The position numbers and the translations under genes are program-made. Shown here one piece after another: positions 34,693 to 43,675 of a stretch of 50,802 bases of DNA. Positions within the stretch are counted from its first letter, which is position 1, and each line of letters begins with the position of its first letter. This DNA is from Collinsella sp. AF23-2 (GTDB lineage Bacteria > Actinomycetota > Coriobacteriia > Coriobacteriales > Coriobacteriaceae), in NCBI RefSeq assembly GCF_003459245.1, contig NZ_QRVG01000016.1:1-50802 (forward strand), read 5' to 3'. The notes beneath the pieces are model-generated. The model was given only the letters and a program-made list of their open reading frames with translations. It had not been told where the DNA came from and did not search any database.

Positions 34693-35501
34693 GTGAGCGC
34701 CTGACCGACAACCCCTCGCTCTTTAGGCTTCGTGTTCGCTATGGCAAGCGCGACCGCCTTAAGTACCTGGGCCATCTCGAAGTAATCCATACCATTGAGC
34801 GCATCGTGCGCCGTGCGGGACTTCCCTATGCCGTCACGCAGGGCTTCTCTCCGCACATGCGGGTGGGCTTCTCTTCGGCGCTACCGGTTGGTACGTCGTC
34901 GACCTGCGAGTGGTATGACCTGTTTATGACCGAGTTCGTGGCGCTCGACGAGGCGTTTGGGCGCCTGGCTGCGGCGTCTCCGGCCGATCTGGCGCCCATC
35001 GAGGCGGCGTACATCGACGTGCGCACGCCGGCGTTGACGGCGCAGCTCACGCGCCTGTCGTATCGCATCGACCTGCACTTGGATCCCGAGGCGCCCGTAA
35101 GCCCCGACGAGGTGCGTCGTGCGATCGACACGCTGCGCGCGGACCATGGCATCGACTACGCGCGCGGCAAAAAGAGCAAGCGCTTGGATTTGGATCACAC
35201 ACTCGTGGGCTATGAGCTCACGGCGGGGGAGCGCCCGGACCATCTGGTGCTCATGCTCGACACCCATGCCGACAACGAGGGCTCCATGCGTCCGGAAATT
35301 TTGCTTTCCGCTGCTGATGTTTTGTTGCAGGGCTTGACCCCGGGCGTGGATGCACCTATTGTTTCCACCGGTATGCAAGACCTCGTGACCATCTGCTCCT
35401 ACGATGTCGAGCGTCAGAATCAAGCATGCGAGGACGACGAGGGCCGACTCGTCAGCCCCATACCTGTGCGAACTTGTGGATTTGCTCCACATACTCGTTG
35501 A
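34689..35501 (+). CDS. TIGR03936/DUF2344 family partner of the radical SAM protein
   Basis: This 270-residue protein opens with FRLRVRYGKRDRLKYLGHLEVI and continues LPYAVTQGFSPHMRVGFSSALPVGTSS, the hallmark of the DUF2344 family that pairs with TIGR03960 radical SAM proteins. No catalytic residues are known. The start overlaps the upstream stop in an ATGA arrangement, so the two proteins are translationally coupled and likely act together. Near its 3' end, within the coding sequence, lies the -35 of the rplU promoter. It has no visible membrane segment. Confidence 0.88.
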   Translation: MSERLTDNPSLFRLRVRYGKRDRLKYLGHLEVIHTIERIVRRAGLPYAVTQGFSPHMRVGFSSALPVGTSSTCEWYDLFMTEFVALDEAFGRLAAASPADLAPIEAAYIDVRTPALTAQLTRLSYRIDLHLDPEAPVSPDEVRRAIDTLRADHGIDYARGKKSKRLDLDHTLVGYELTAGERPDHLVLMLDTHADNEGSMRPEILLSAADVLLQGLTPGVDAPIVSTGMQDLVTICSYDVERQNQACEDDEGRLVSPIPVRTCGFAPHTR

Positions 35502-35526
35502 CGGGGGTATTTTCGCCTGCTACTAT
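35498..35526 (+). promoter_or_regulatory. Promoter for rplU-rpmA
   Basis: TTGACG (35498-35503) and TACTAT (35521-35526) are separated by 17 bases, a good housekeeping match. The -35 overlaps the last codons of the DUF2344 gene. The expected start of transcription is near 35533, leaving a leader of about 36 bases before rplU. Confidence 0.75.
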
Positions 35527-35568
35527 ATTCGGCTGTTGCACTAACTGATGCATGAAGGGCAAGTAAAC

Positions 35569-35943
35569 ATGTACGCAATCGTTAACACGGGCGGCAAGCA
35601 GTACAAGGTCGCCACCGACGATGTCATCACCGTCGAGAAGATCGAGGGCAATGAGGGCGACAAGGTCACCCTGCCGGTTATCTTCCTCAACGATGGTAAG
35701 AAGATCGTCACCGATCCCGACAAGCTGGCCAAGGCCAAGGTTACCGCTCAGATCGTTGAGCAGTTCAAGGGCGAGAAGCAGCTGGTCTTCAAGTTCCACA
35801 AGCGTAAGCGCTATCGTCGTCTGAAGGGTCACCGTCAGCAGCTCACCAAGCTGAAGATCGTGAAGGTCCAGGCTACGTCCCGCGCCAAGAAGGCTGTCAA
35901 GGCAGAGGCCGAGGCTGTTGCCGAGGCTCCCGTCGCCGAGTAG
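35569..35943 (+). CDS. rplU: 50S ribosomal protein L21
   Basis: This is a large-subunit ribosomal protein of 124 residues. It has the typical start YAIVNTGGKQYKV, KVTLPVIFLNDGKK, and the 23S-rRNA-binding FKFHKRKRYRRLKGHRQQ, followed by an alanine/glutamate-rich tail (KAEAEAVAEAPVAE) that exceeds the minimal family length. The ATG at 35569 is chosen over an in-frame ATG 21 bases upstream because the protein then begins with the universal MYAIV. rpmA follows in 33 bases with no prp gene between, unlike Firmicutes. Confidence 0.98.
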   Translation: MYAIVNTGGKQYKVATDDVITVEKIEGNEGDKVTLPVIFLNDGKKIVTDPDKLAKAKVTAQIVEQFKGEKQLVFKFHKRKRYRRLKGHRQQLTKLKIVKVQATSRAKKAVKAEAEAVAEAPVAE

Positions 35944-35976
35944 ATTACACTCGTAACGAAAGAGTAGGTATACACA

Positions 35977-36234
35977 ATGGCACACAAAAAAGGACTCGGT
36001 TCCTCCCGTAATGGCCGTGACTCCCGCGGTCAGCGCCTTGGCACGAAGCGCTATGCCGGCCAGACGGTAACCACGGGCACGATTCTCGTCCGTCAGCACG
36101 GCACTCACATCCACCCGGGTGAGAACGTTGGCCGTGGCAAGGACGACACGCTGTTCGCGCTGGTCGACGGTACCGTTGAGTTCCACAAGGGTATCAAGCA
36201 CAGGGTCAGCGTACGCCCGCTCGCGAACGCGTAA
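35977..36234 (+). CDS. rpmA: 50S ribosomal protein L27
   Basis: This 85-residue protein lies near the peptidyl-transferase centre. It begins directly with [15 protein letters not shown], so it does not need the Prp protease that trims L27 in Firmicutes; consistent with this, no prp gene is found next to it. [25 protein letters not shown] is family-typical. It is co-transcribed with rplU and is followed by a terminator. Confidence 0.98.
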   Translation: MAHKKGLGSSRNGRDSRGQRLGTKRYAGQTVTTGTILVRQHGTHIHPGENVGRGKDDTLFALVDGTVEFHKGIKHRVSVRPLANA

Positions 36235-36259
36235 TTCACCCTTCATAGAGCACATATGT

Positions 36260-36303
36260 GGGAGGCACTTGAGTTTTAGGATTCAAGGGTCTCCCTCTTT
36301 TTT
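36260..36303 (+). terminator. Terminator after rpmA
   Basis: A hairpin with arms at about 36260-36272 and 36282-36295 (GGGAG / CTCCC base, two internal mismatches) is followed by a T-rich tract (CTCTTTTTT). It ends just before the ribosome-binding site of obgE. Confidence 0.75.
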
Positions 36304-36307
36304 GTAG

Positions 36308-37786
<1,479 letters not shown>

Positions 37787-37789
37787 GCC

Positions 37790-38467
37790 ATGTCGCTGCG
37801 CGGTGGAATCGGTTTGCCCGAGCTTCCCATAAAAGAGGGCAAGGAGTTTCGGCTTGGCATTATGGGCGGCACATTCGACCCGATTCATTACGGGCACCTG
37901 GTGACTGCCGAGCAGGCGCGCGAGTCGCTCGACTTGGACGCTGTGCTCTTTATGCCGGCGGGCTCTCCCGCCTTTAAGCTTGACAAGCCGGTTACGCCTG
38001 CCGAGGACCGTTATGCCATGACGGTCCTCGCCACCGCCGCGAACCCGGCCTTTTTGGCGAGCCGGTTCGAGATCGACCGTCCGGGCGTAACCTATACGGC
38101 CGATACGCTTCATGCCCTTCGCGACTTTTACCCGCCGCAGGTAAAGCTCTACTTTATTACGGGCGCCGACGCGATTATCGATATTGTGACCTGGCATGAT
38201 GCCGAACGAATCGCTGAGCTTGCTACCTTTATTGCGGCGACACGACCGGGCTTTGATATCGATACGGCGCGTGCCCGAATCAAAGAGTCGGGGCTGCCGT
38301 TCGACGTGCGCTATATTCAGATTCCGGCGCTGGCGATCAGCTCGACGAACATTCGCAAGCGAGTTGCCCGCGGTATGAGCGTGCGCTATCTTACGAGCGA
38401 GTCCGTGCTCGGCTACATTCGCAAACGCAGGCTATATGCCGATTTGGGCCAAGAAGATTTTGTGTGA
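37790..38467 (+). CDS. nadD: Nicotinate-nucleotide adenylyltransferase
   Basis: This enzyme forms deamido-NAD from nicotinate mononucleotide and ATP. The 225-residue protein has the nucleotidyltransferase signature GIMGGTFDPIHYGHLV (HxGH), FMPAGSPAFK, the phosphate-binding ISSTNIRKRV (ISST-type) and a SVLGYIRKRRLY C-terminus. A short extension of about 20 residues precedes the catalytic fold. The ATG lies three bases after the obgE stop, and the yqeK TTG follows 12 bases after nadD. Confidence 0.95.
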   Translation: MSLRGGIGLPELPIKEGKEFRLGIMGGTFDPIHYGHLVTAEQARESLDLDAVLFMPAGSPAFKLDKPVTPAEDRYAMTVLATAANPAFLASRFEIDRPGVTYTADTLHALRDFYPPQVKLYFITGADAIIDIVTWHDAERIAELATFIAATRPGFDIDTARARIKESGLPFDVRYIQIPALAISSTNIRKRVARGMSVRYLTSESVLGYIRKRRLYADLGQEDFV

Positions 38468-38479
38468 TGGGGGTCTACG

Positions 38480-39088
38480 TTGTCGGTAGAGGATCAGTTT
38501 GAGGGCGATGAGCACGCGCTGCTCAAGCGCATTCAAGAGCTGCTCGATGTTCGAATGAAGGATAAGCGCAAGCGCTATGTGCATTCGCTGGGTGTTGCCG
38601 AGACCGCACTTCATCTGGCCGAGGTCTACGGCGTTGACCGCTTTGATGCCGCTGCTGCCGGTCTGATCCACGACTGGGACAAAGTGCTCTCCGACGACGA
38701 GCTGGTTACGCGCGCTCTGCATTACGGCATTATGATTGCCGGCTCTCCTTCCGCCGCGACGCCGCTTTTGCATGGCCCTGTTGCCGCCTATGAGCTTCCG
38801 CAGCTTTTTCCCGAGCTGTCGCCGGCAGTCTTTCAGGCTGTCGACCGTCACACCGTGGGTGCTTGCGACATGACGCCGCTCGATATGGTGGTCTTTGTGG
38901 CAGATGCCATCGAGCCCAACCGCCACGGCGACTATGCCCATGCGCTGCGCAAGATGGTGGGGAAGTCCTCGCTCGACGAGTTGTTCTTCTCCTGTTTTGC
39001 GCAGGGTCTGGTCTATGTGATCCAGTCCGGGCGCTATCTTTATCCCACGGCTATTACGATTTACAACCATTACGCCCAGCTGCGCTAG
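38480..39088 (+). CDS. yqeK: HD-domain phosphohydrolase YqeK (Ap4A hydrolase family)
   Basis: This 202-residue HD-superfamily protein belongs to the YqeK group, reported to hydrolyse diadenosine tetraphosphate symmetrically. Metal-ligand motifs are all present: VHSLGVAETALHLAEVYGV, GLIHDWDK (the HD pair, with Trp where Ile is usual), LLHGPVAAYE, AVDRHTVG and DMVVFVADAIEPNR. It starts with TTG at 38480. It sits between nadD and rsfS, the standard context for this family. Confidence 0.9.
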   Translation: MSVEDQFEGDEHALLKRIQELLDVRMKDKRKRYVHSLGVAETALHLAEVYGVDRFDAAAAGLIHDWDKVLSDDELVTRALHYGIMIAGSPSAATPLLHGPVAAYELPQLFPELSPAVFQAVDRHTVGACDMTPLDMVVFVADAIEPNRHGDYAHALRKMVGKSSLDELFFSCFAQGLVYVIQSGRYLYPTAITIYNHYAQLR

Positions 39089-39116
39089 CTCGGGTGTGTC
39101 TAGAAAGAGGTATTCC

Positions 39117-39572
39117 ATGGCCGACGAGACCATGACTGACGAGCAGATTCTTGAAGGTGTGGAGCACAAGAGTTTCGTTGCCACGTCCGACCGCACCGCC
39201 GCCTCGCTGTCCGCGAGCGGTGTCGCCGCCGAGGATGTCGCCCGCGCCGCCGCGCAGGCCGCCTACGACAAGAAGGGCGAGGACGTGCAGGTGCTCGACC
39301 TGACCGAGCTTTCCGACGTGTGCGACTACTTTGTGCTTGCCACCGGTACCAACAACCGCCAGGTCGATTCTATCGTCGACGAGATCGAGGAGAAGGTCGC
39401 CGCGGCTTGCGGCGAGCATCCGTTCTCCATCGAGGGCCGCGAGCAGAAGACCTGGATGCTCATGGACTACGGCTCGGTCGTCGTTCACGTCTTCACTCCC
39501 GAAGCCCGCGACTTCTACCGTCTAGAAAAGCTCTGGGGTGACGCCCCCCAGCTCCCCCTCGACCTCCTCTAG
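39117..39572 (+). CDS. rsfS: Ribosomal silencing factor RsfS
   Basis: RsfS binds L14 and blocks subunit joining under starvation. The 151-residue protein has the core ELSDVCDYFVLATGTNNRQVDSIVDEIE, EGREQKTWMLMDYGSVVVHVF and RDFYRLEKLWGDAP. An N-terminal extension of about 50 residues (MADETMTDEQILEGV and onward) is longer than the E. coli form. The ATG at 39117 has AAAGAGG six bases upstream. It ends the obgE-nadD-yqeK-rsfS cluster. Confidence 0.95.
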   Translation: MADETMTDEQILEGVEHKSFVATSDRTAASLSASGVAAEDVARAAAQAAYDKKGEDVQVLDLTELSDVCDYFVLATGTNNRQVDSIVDEIEEKVAAACGEHPFSIEGREQKTWMLMDYGSVVVHVFTPEARDFYRLEKLWGDAPQLPLDLL

Positions 39573-39604
39573 TGGCTCATTTGATACGGGGCTTTTAGTT
39601 AGCC
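39573..39604 (+). repeat. Diverged copy of an intergenic repeat
   Basis: The segment reading GGCTCATTTGATACGGGG and continuing CTTTTAGTTAGCC, right after the rsfS stop, matches the element at 47622-47656 (AGCTAATTTGGGACGGGGCT and CTTTTAGCTAACC) at most positions, allowing one gap. Both copies follow the last gene of a plus-strand transcription unit. Confidence 0.5.
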
Positions 39605-39615
39605 TCGCGCATTTT

Positions 39616-39658
39616 GCCGGGCAGTTGCGGTTTTCCGTACCTGCCCGGCTTTCTTTTT
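39616..39658 (+). terminator. Terminator after the obgE-nadD-yqeK-rsfS cluster
   Basis: A 9-bp stem GCCGGGCAG / CTGCCCGGC encloses a shorter inner stem (GCGG / CCGT with a TTTT loop) and is followed by TTTCTTTTT. It lies between rsfS (plus) and the convergent dinB (minus). Confidence 0.88.
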
Positions 39659-39670
39659 GCCCAAAGGCGG

Positions 39671-40885
39671 TTAATCGTTGAAGCGGGATTGGCGGCCGAA
39701 GGATAGGGCGGTGTCGCCGAACTTGTCTCGGACGGCGTCGATAGCAACCGAGAGGTCGCGTCGGTCGCTGGATTGGGCTCCGCGGTCGTCGACTTCGCAG
39801 AACAGGTCGGTCTGGATGCCGCCCTGATGGTCAAAGTCGCTCATCCCGATACCCGCCAGACGCACATGCATGCCTTCCTGCCAGATGTTGTCGAGCAGTT
39901 CGAGCGCAACCGCCACAAAGATGTTCTCATCGTCGGTCGGATGAGGCAGCCGGCGCTGTGCCGAGCGACCGCTTCCATACGAATACTTGAGCTTGAGCGT
40001 CACCGTGGCGCCCGTCAGTCCCTGACGGCGCAGGCGGCGTCCCACTGACTCGCCCAACAGCGCAATCGCCGCTTCGATGTCCCCGCGCTCAGTCAAATCT
40101 TTCGCAAAGGTGCGCTCATTGCTCACCGATTTAACCTCACGCTCTTCATCGAGACTTGTGACTTCGGAGATTTCGAGTCCCAGCGCACGCTGGCGCATGC
40201 GTTCGCCGTTGACGCCAAAAATAGAGGCCAAGGTGGATTCCGGTGCACGTGATAGCTCGCCGAGGGTGTAGATGCGCATGCGGCGCAGTCGTTCCTCGGC
40301 CGAGCGCCCGATGCCGCTCATGGCAGACACTGGTAGCGCGGCCAAAAAGCGCTGTTCCGTCCCGGGGCGCACAATCGTCAATCCAAACGGCTTGTCACGC
40401 TCGCTTGCGATCTTTGCGACCGTCTTGTTGCAGCCCACGCCAATGGAGCAGGTCACTCCCAGCGCTGCCACGCGGTCGCTTATACGCCGCGCAACCAGTC
40501 GCGGGTCTTCGGGCGCAAAGCGACCCGGTGTGATATCGATAAAGGCTTCGTCGATGGATACGCGCTCTACGCGCGGCGTTTCCTCGGCAAGAATCGCCAT
40601 GACCTGCGCGCTCACCTCGCGGTAGCGATCAAAGTGCCCGTGCGTCCAAATGGCTTGCGGGCACAAGCGCCGCGCCTCGGCCGAGGCCATGGCAGAGTGC
40701 ACGCCAAAGCGACGCGCCTCATACGAACACGTGGACACGACGCCACGCGAATCGGCGTCTCCGCCCACGATGAGCGGCTTACCGCGCCATTCGGGATGAT
40801 CGAGCATCTCCACGCTCGCAAAAAACGCATCGAGGTCCATGAGGCCCACCGCCGGACCCGTCCAGGGAGGCGGCGTGACGCCCAT
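39671..40885 (-). CDS. dinB: DNA polymerase IV (Y-family translesion polymerase)
   Basis: This error-prone polymerase of 404 residues carries the catalytic acids in LMDLDAFFASVE and RVSIDEAFIDIT. It also has the YEARRFGVHSAM segment, the IGVGCNKTVAKIAS and KPFGLTIVRPG segments, and a helix-hairpin-helix region (SGIGRSAEERL). The little-finger domain follows from about residue 230. No clear QLxLF-type clamp-binding peptide is seen at the C-terminus. Start choice: the ATG at 40885 has GAGGA just upstream. The ATG at 40924, 13 codons earlier, has no such site and lies only about 7 bases after a TATACT (-10-like, 40931-40936), so it would be nearly leaderless. It stands alone on the minus strand between two plus-strand operons. 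No LexA-type site was identified. Confidence 0.9.
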   Translation of the reverse strand: MGVTPPPWTGPAVGLMDLDAFFASVEMLDHPEWRGKPLIVGGDADSRGVVSTCSYEARRFGVHSAMASAEARRLCPQAIWTHGHFDRYREVSAQVMAILAEETPRVERVSIDEAFIDITPGRFAPEDPRLVARRISDRVAALGVTCSIGVGCNKTVAKIASERDKPFGLTIVRPGTEQRFLAALPVSAMSGIGRSAEERLRRMRIYTLGELSRAPESTLASIFGVNGERMRQRALGLEISEVTSLDEEREVKSVSNERTFAKDLTERGDIEAAIALLGESVGRRLRRQGLTGATVTLKLKYSYGSGRSAQRRLPHPTDDENIFVAVALELLDNIWQEGMHVRLAGIGMSDFDHQGGIQTDLFCEVDDRGAQSSDRRDLSVAIDAVRDKFGDTALSFGRQSRFND

Positions 40886-41040
40886 GGCATCCTCATAACC
40901 GTATGTATGTTCGCGTATTTCCATGTCATGAGTATACCGCGCAGCTCATGTGGGGTGCGTGTATGTGCTTGCAAATCCCGAATTCTTGTCTAAGATATGG
41001 ATTTGCCCTCGACTACACCGAAGAAGTTGGTCTCACGGAC

Positions 41041-41069
41041 TTCACCTGCCCGCGTCGATGGCGTATTAT
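41041..41069 (+). promoter_or_regulatory. Candidate promoter for rpsP operon
   Basis: TTCACC (41041-41046) and TATTAT (41064-41069) are spaced by 17 bases, upstream of rpsP. The predicted leader is about 50 bases and contains GGAGGAG before the TTG start. Confidence 0.45.
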
Positions 41070-41125
41070 GTTCAACTGTTTGTTTGTAGTTGCAGCCTAA
41101 AGCTGCTTGGTTGGAGGAGTTTCCT

Positions 41126-41467
41126 TTGGCAGTCAAGATTCGCCTTGCTCGTCACGGCGCTAAGAAGCGTCCGTACTACCGTGTCGTCGTCGCCGATTCC
41201 CGCGCCCCGCGTGACGGTCGTATCATCGAGGAGGTTGGCCGCTACAACCCGATGACCGCCCCCAAGACCATCAACCTCGACCTCGAGAAGATCGCCGACT
41301 GGCAGTCCAAGGGCGCTCAGCTCACCGACGCCGTCGCCGCTCTGGTCAAGGCCGCCAACGAGGGCGAGAAGACCGAGACCGTCGTCAAGAAGTCCAAGAA
41401 GCAGCTCGCCAAAGAGGCCGAGGCCGCTAAGGCTGCCGCTGAGGCCGCTGAGGGCGCCGAGGAGTAA
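41126..41467 (+). CDS. rpsP: 30S ribosomal protein S16
   Basis: This small-subunit protein has 113 residues. It begins [31 protein letters not shown], followed by [10 protein letters not shown] lysine/alanine/glutamate-rich tail of about 30 residues extends beyond the usual 80-90. The TTG at 41126 is chosen because GGAGGAG lies six bases upstream and the protein then starts with MAVKIRLAR; the frame is open further upstream with non-family sequence. It heads the operon rpsP-khpA-rimM-trmD-lepB. Confidence 0.97.
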   Translation: MAVKIRLARHGAKKRPYYRVVVADSRAPRDGRIIEEVGRYNPMTAPKTINLDLEKIADWQSKGAQLTDAVAALVKAANEGEKTETVVKKSKKQLAKEAEAAKAAAEAAEGAEE

Positions 41468-41470
41468 ATC

Positions 41471-41755
41471 GTGCCTGAGGTTGACGCTGCACAGCTCGAG
41501 GGTGAGGCAATGCTCTCAGATCGCATCGCCGATCTCGTCGAATATCTCGTTGTTCAGATCGTCGACGACCCGGATTCCGTGAGCCTCGAGGTCATCGATG
41601 GTGACGACGCCTCTACGATTGAGGTTTCGGTCGCCGAGGATGACGTCGCTAAGGTCATCGGCCGTCGTGGCCGTACCATCAAGGCCATTCGCACGCTCGC
41701 CCGTGCGCTGGCCGCTCGCCTCGACACTGCTGTCGAGGTAGAGGTTCTGGGCTAG
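41471..41755 (+). CDS. khpA: KH-domain RNA-binding protein KhpA
   Basis: This 94-residue protein has a single KH domain with the GxxG loop in VIGRRGRTIKAIRTLARALA. KhpA proteins bind RNA and, in Gram-positives, partner with KhpB in controlling cell division and elongation. The first 15 residues (PEVDAAQLEGEAML) extend beyond the common form, so a start at the ATG of LSDRIADLVEYL is possible. The GTG lies three bases after the rpsP stop, and rimM follows in four bases. Confidence 0.93.
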   Translation: MPEVDAAQLEGEAMLSDRIADLVEYLVVQIVDDPDSVSLEVIDGDDASTIEVSVAEDDVAKVIGRRGRTIKAIRTLARALAARLDTAVEVEVLG

Positions 41756-41759
41756 GACC

Positions 41760-42281
41760 TTGAGGTCCCAGTACAAAAACATCGCCCGTGTGGTCAAGCC
41801 GCACGGAAGGAAGGGGGAGGTCCTCGCGCAGCCGCTGCGGGGGCTTCCTTCTGTATTAGAGCCGGGTATGCGCGTCGCCTTGACGCCGCCGGCACTCAAG
41901 CGCGACCGCTTTTGCAAGGTCGTGTCCGTCACCGATACGGGCGATGGCGATCTGGTCTCGTTTGAGGGCATTGACGACTTGACGGCCGCCGAGGGCATCA
42001 CGGGGTGCTACGTGCTGGCAAATCGTGACGACTTTGAGCTCGATTCGCTCGACGCTGCCTATACCGACCTGATGGGTCGCGAGGTGGTCGACGAGCGCTT
42101 CGGTTCGCTCGGCACGATCGTCGAGATCATGTCGACGCCCGCTAACGATGTTTGGGTTGTCGAGGGTGATCGGTACGGCGAGGTACTGATTCCCGTGATC
42201 GAGCAGGTTGTGCTCGATCTTCCCGACACGGGAACAATTTCCGTCCACGTTATGGACGGCCTGATCGATATGGACAAGTAG
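41760..42281 (+). CDS. rimM: Ribosome maturation factor RimM
   Basis: RimM is a 30S assembly factor that acts on the head region with S19. The 173-residue protein has a RimM N-terminal barrel (ARVVKPHGRKGEVLAQPL) and a PRC-barrel C-terminal domain (LMGREVVDERFGSLGTIVEIM, EVLIPVIEQVVLDLP). The TTG start at 41760 comes four bases after khpA. trmD starts ten bases after its stop. Confidence 0.95.
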   Translation: MRSQYKNIARVVKPHGRKGEVLAQPLRGLPSVLEPGMRVALTPPALKRDRFCKVVSVTDTGDGDLVSFEGIDDLTAAEGITGCYVLANRDDFELDSLDAAYTDLMGREVVDERFGSLGTIVEIMSTPANDVWVVEGDRYGEVLIPVIEQVVLDLPDTGTISVHVMDGLIDMDK

Positions 42282-42291
42282 GGAGGACAAC

Positions 42292-43050
42292 ATGCTGATC
42301 GAGACCCTTTCGGTCTTTCCCGAGATGTTTGAGCCCGTCATGTCCACATCGATCTTGGGCCGCGCCCGCAAGGCCGGCCTTTTTGATTTTAAGGCGTATA
42401 ACCTGCGCGACTGGACGCACGACCGCCATCGTACCGTCGATGACGAGCCGTACGGCGGCGGGCAGGGCATGCTCATGAAGGTCGAGCCTATCGCCGAGGC
42501 CATCGAGGCCATTAGCGCAGAGGGCCCCAAGCCCACTGTGGTGTTCTTTACCCCCTGTGGCGAGCCTTTTACGCAGCATGTGGCCGAGCGCCTGCTCAAA
42601 AGTGAGCGCCTGCTGTTTGTGTGCAGCCGTTACGAGGGCGTCGACGAGCGCGCGTATGCGTATGCCGACGAGCGTCTGTCGATTGGCGACTATGTGCTTA
42701 CGGGTGGCGAGCTACCCGCTATGGTTGTTGCCGACGCTGTCGTGCGCCTGATTCCCGGCGCCCTTGGTGACGAAATGAGCAACGTCGACGAGTCGTTCTC
42801 AACCGCCGAGGACGGAGGCCTGCTCGAGTACGCGCAGTACACCCGTCCTGCCGAGTTCAACGGCGAGGGCGTGCCGCCGGTGCTCGTGAGCGGCGATCAC
42901 GCCAAGGTCGATGCCTGGCGTCGCAAGAACGCCATCGAGCGCACCTGCCGCTGGCGTCCCGACCTGATCGAGACTGCGCGGCTCACGCCCGAGGAGCGCG
43001 CTTACGCGCAGGAGATTCTGGACGCGTCGTATTCGCAGAGCGAGGAGTGA
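42292..43050 (+). CDS. trmD: tRNA (guanine37-N1)-methyltransferase
   Basis: This SAM-dependent enzyme methylates G37 of tRNAs and prevents frameshifting. The 252-residue knotted SPOUT-fold protein has PYGGGQGMLMKVEP, CSRYEGVDERAY and SIGDYVLTGGELPAMVVADAVVRLIPGALG. AGGGAGG upstream gives a strong ribosome-binding site. It is followed directly by lepB with the stop and start regions overlapping. The L19 gene, rplS, which normally occupies this position, is not present. Confidence 0.97.
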   Translation: MLIETLSVFPEMFEPVMSTSILGRARKAGLFDFKAYNLRDWTHDRHRTVDDEPYGGGQGMLMKVEPIAEAIEAISAEGPKPTVVFFTPCGEPFTQHVAERLLKSERLLFVCSRYEGVDERAYAYADERLSIGDYVLTGGELPAMVVADAVVRLIPGALGDEMSNVDESFSTAEDGGLLEYAQYTRPAEFNGEGVPPVLVSGDHAKVDAWRRKNAIERTCRWRPDLIETARLTPEERAYAQEILDASYSQSEE

Positions 43051-43052
43051 GA

Positions 43053-43616
43053 ATGGTCCCATCGCAGCATTCCGTGCTAAGGGGTGCGTTTGAGTGGATT
43101 GTGGTCGTCGCGATCGCACTCGTCGCCACCTTCTTGATTCGCTCGTTTGTGGTCGAACCCTTTGTGGTGCCCACCGGTTCCATGGAGTCCACGATCGAGA
43201 TTGGCGACCAGATCCTGGCCCAAAAGGTGAGCCTCGAGCTCGGTCAGCCCGTCAAGCAGGGCGATATCGTGGTGTTCCATAACCCCGATGGTACCTCCGA
43301 GCACGATGTTCTCGTCAAGCGTGTTATTGCCACGGCCGGCCAGACCGTTGACCTGCAGGACGGCAAGGTGGTCGTTGACGGCCAAGCACTCGACGAGGAC
43401 TACACGACCGGCATGAGCTGGCCGCTTTCGGTCCAGGCTCCCGGCGCTCAGGTAGGCTATCCCTACACCGTTCCCGATGGGTGCGTGTGGGTGATGGGCG
43501 ACAACCGCGAAAACTCTGCCGACTCACGCTACTTTGGTCCCGTCGATCGCTCTGATCTGATCGCCGTGGCGCTCGTGCGCTACTGGCCGCTCAACCGCAT
43601 CGGCGCTATCGACTAA
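43053..43616 (+). CDS. lepB: Signal peptidase I
   Basis: This membrane protease of about 187 residues removes signal peptides from secreted proteins. One N-terminal membrane helix (about residues 14-34, VVVAIALVATFLIRSFVV) is followed by PTGSMESTIEIGDQIL with the catalytic Ser, then VLVKRVIATAGQTV with the catalytic Lys, and VMGDNRENSADSRYFGPV. The ATG at 43053 has AGGAG five bases upstream; the GTG at 43047 overlaps that site and is less likely. Confidence 0.94.
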   Translation: MVPSQHSVLRGAFEWIVVVAIALVATFLIRSFVVEPFVVPTGSMESTIEIGDQILAQKVSLELGQPVKQGDIVVFHNPDGTSEHDVLVKRVIATAGQTVDLQDGKVVVDGQALDEDYTTGMSWPLSVQAPGAQVGYPYTVPDGCVWVMGDNRENSADSRYFGPVDRSDLIAVALVRYWPLNRIGAID

Positions 43617-43675
43617 AAAACGCTATAGTACAGTACCTAACCGTGTAATCGTTTCGACGAGGGGATATTAGAGGC

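Noticed and set aside
43617..43675. Possible T-box leader for glyQS
   Set aside because: The gap is under 60 bases and lacks the specifier loop and the conserved T-box sequence.
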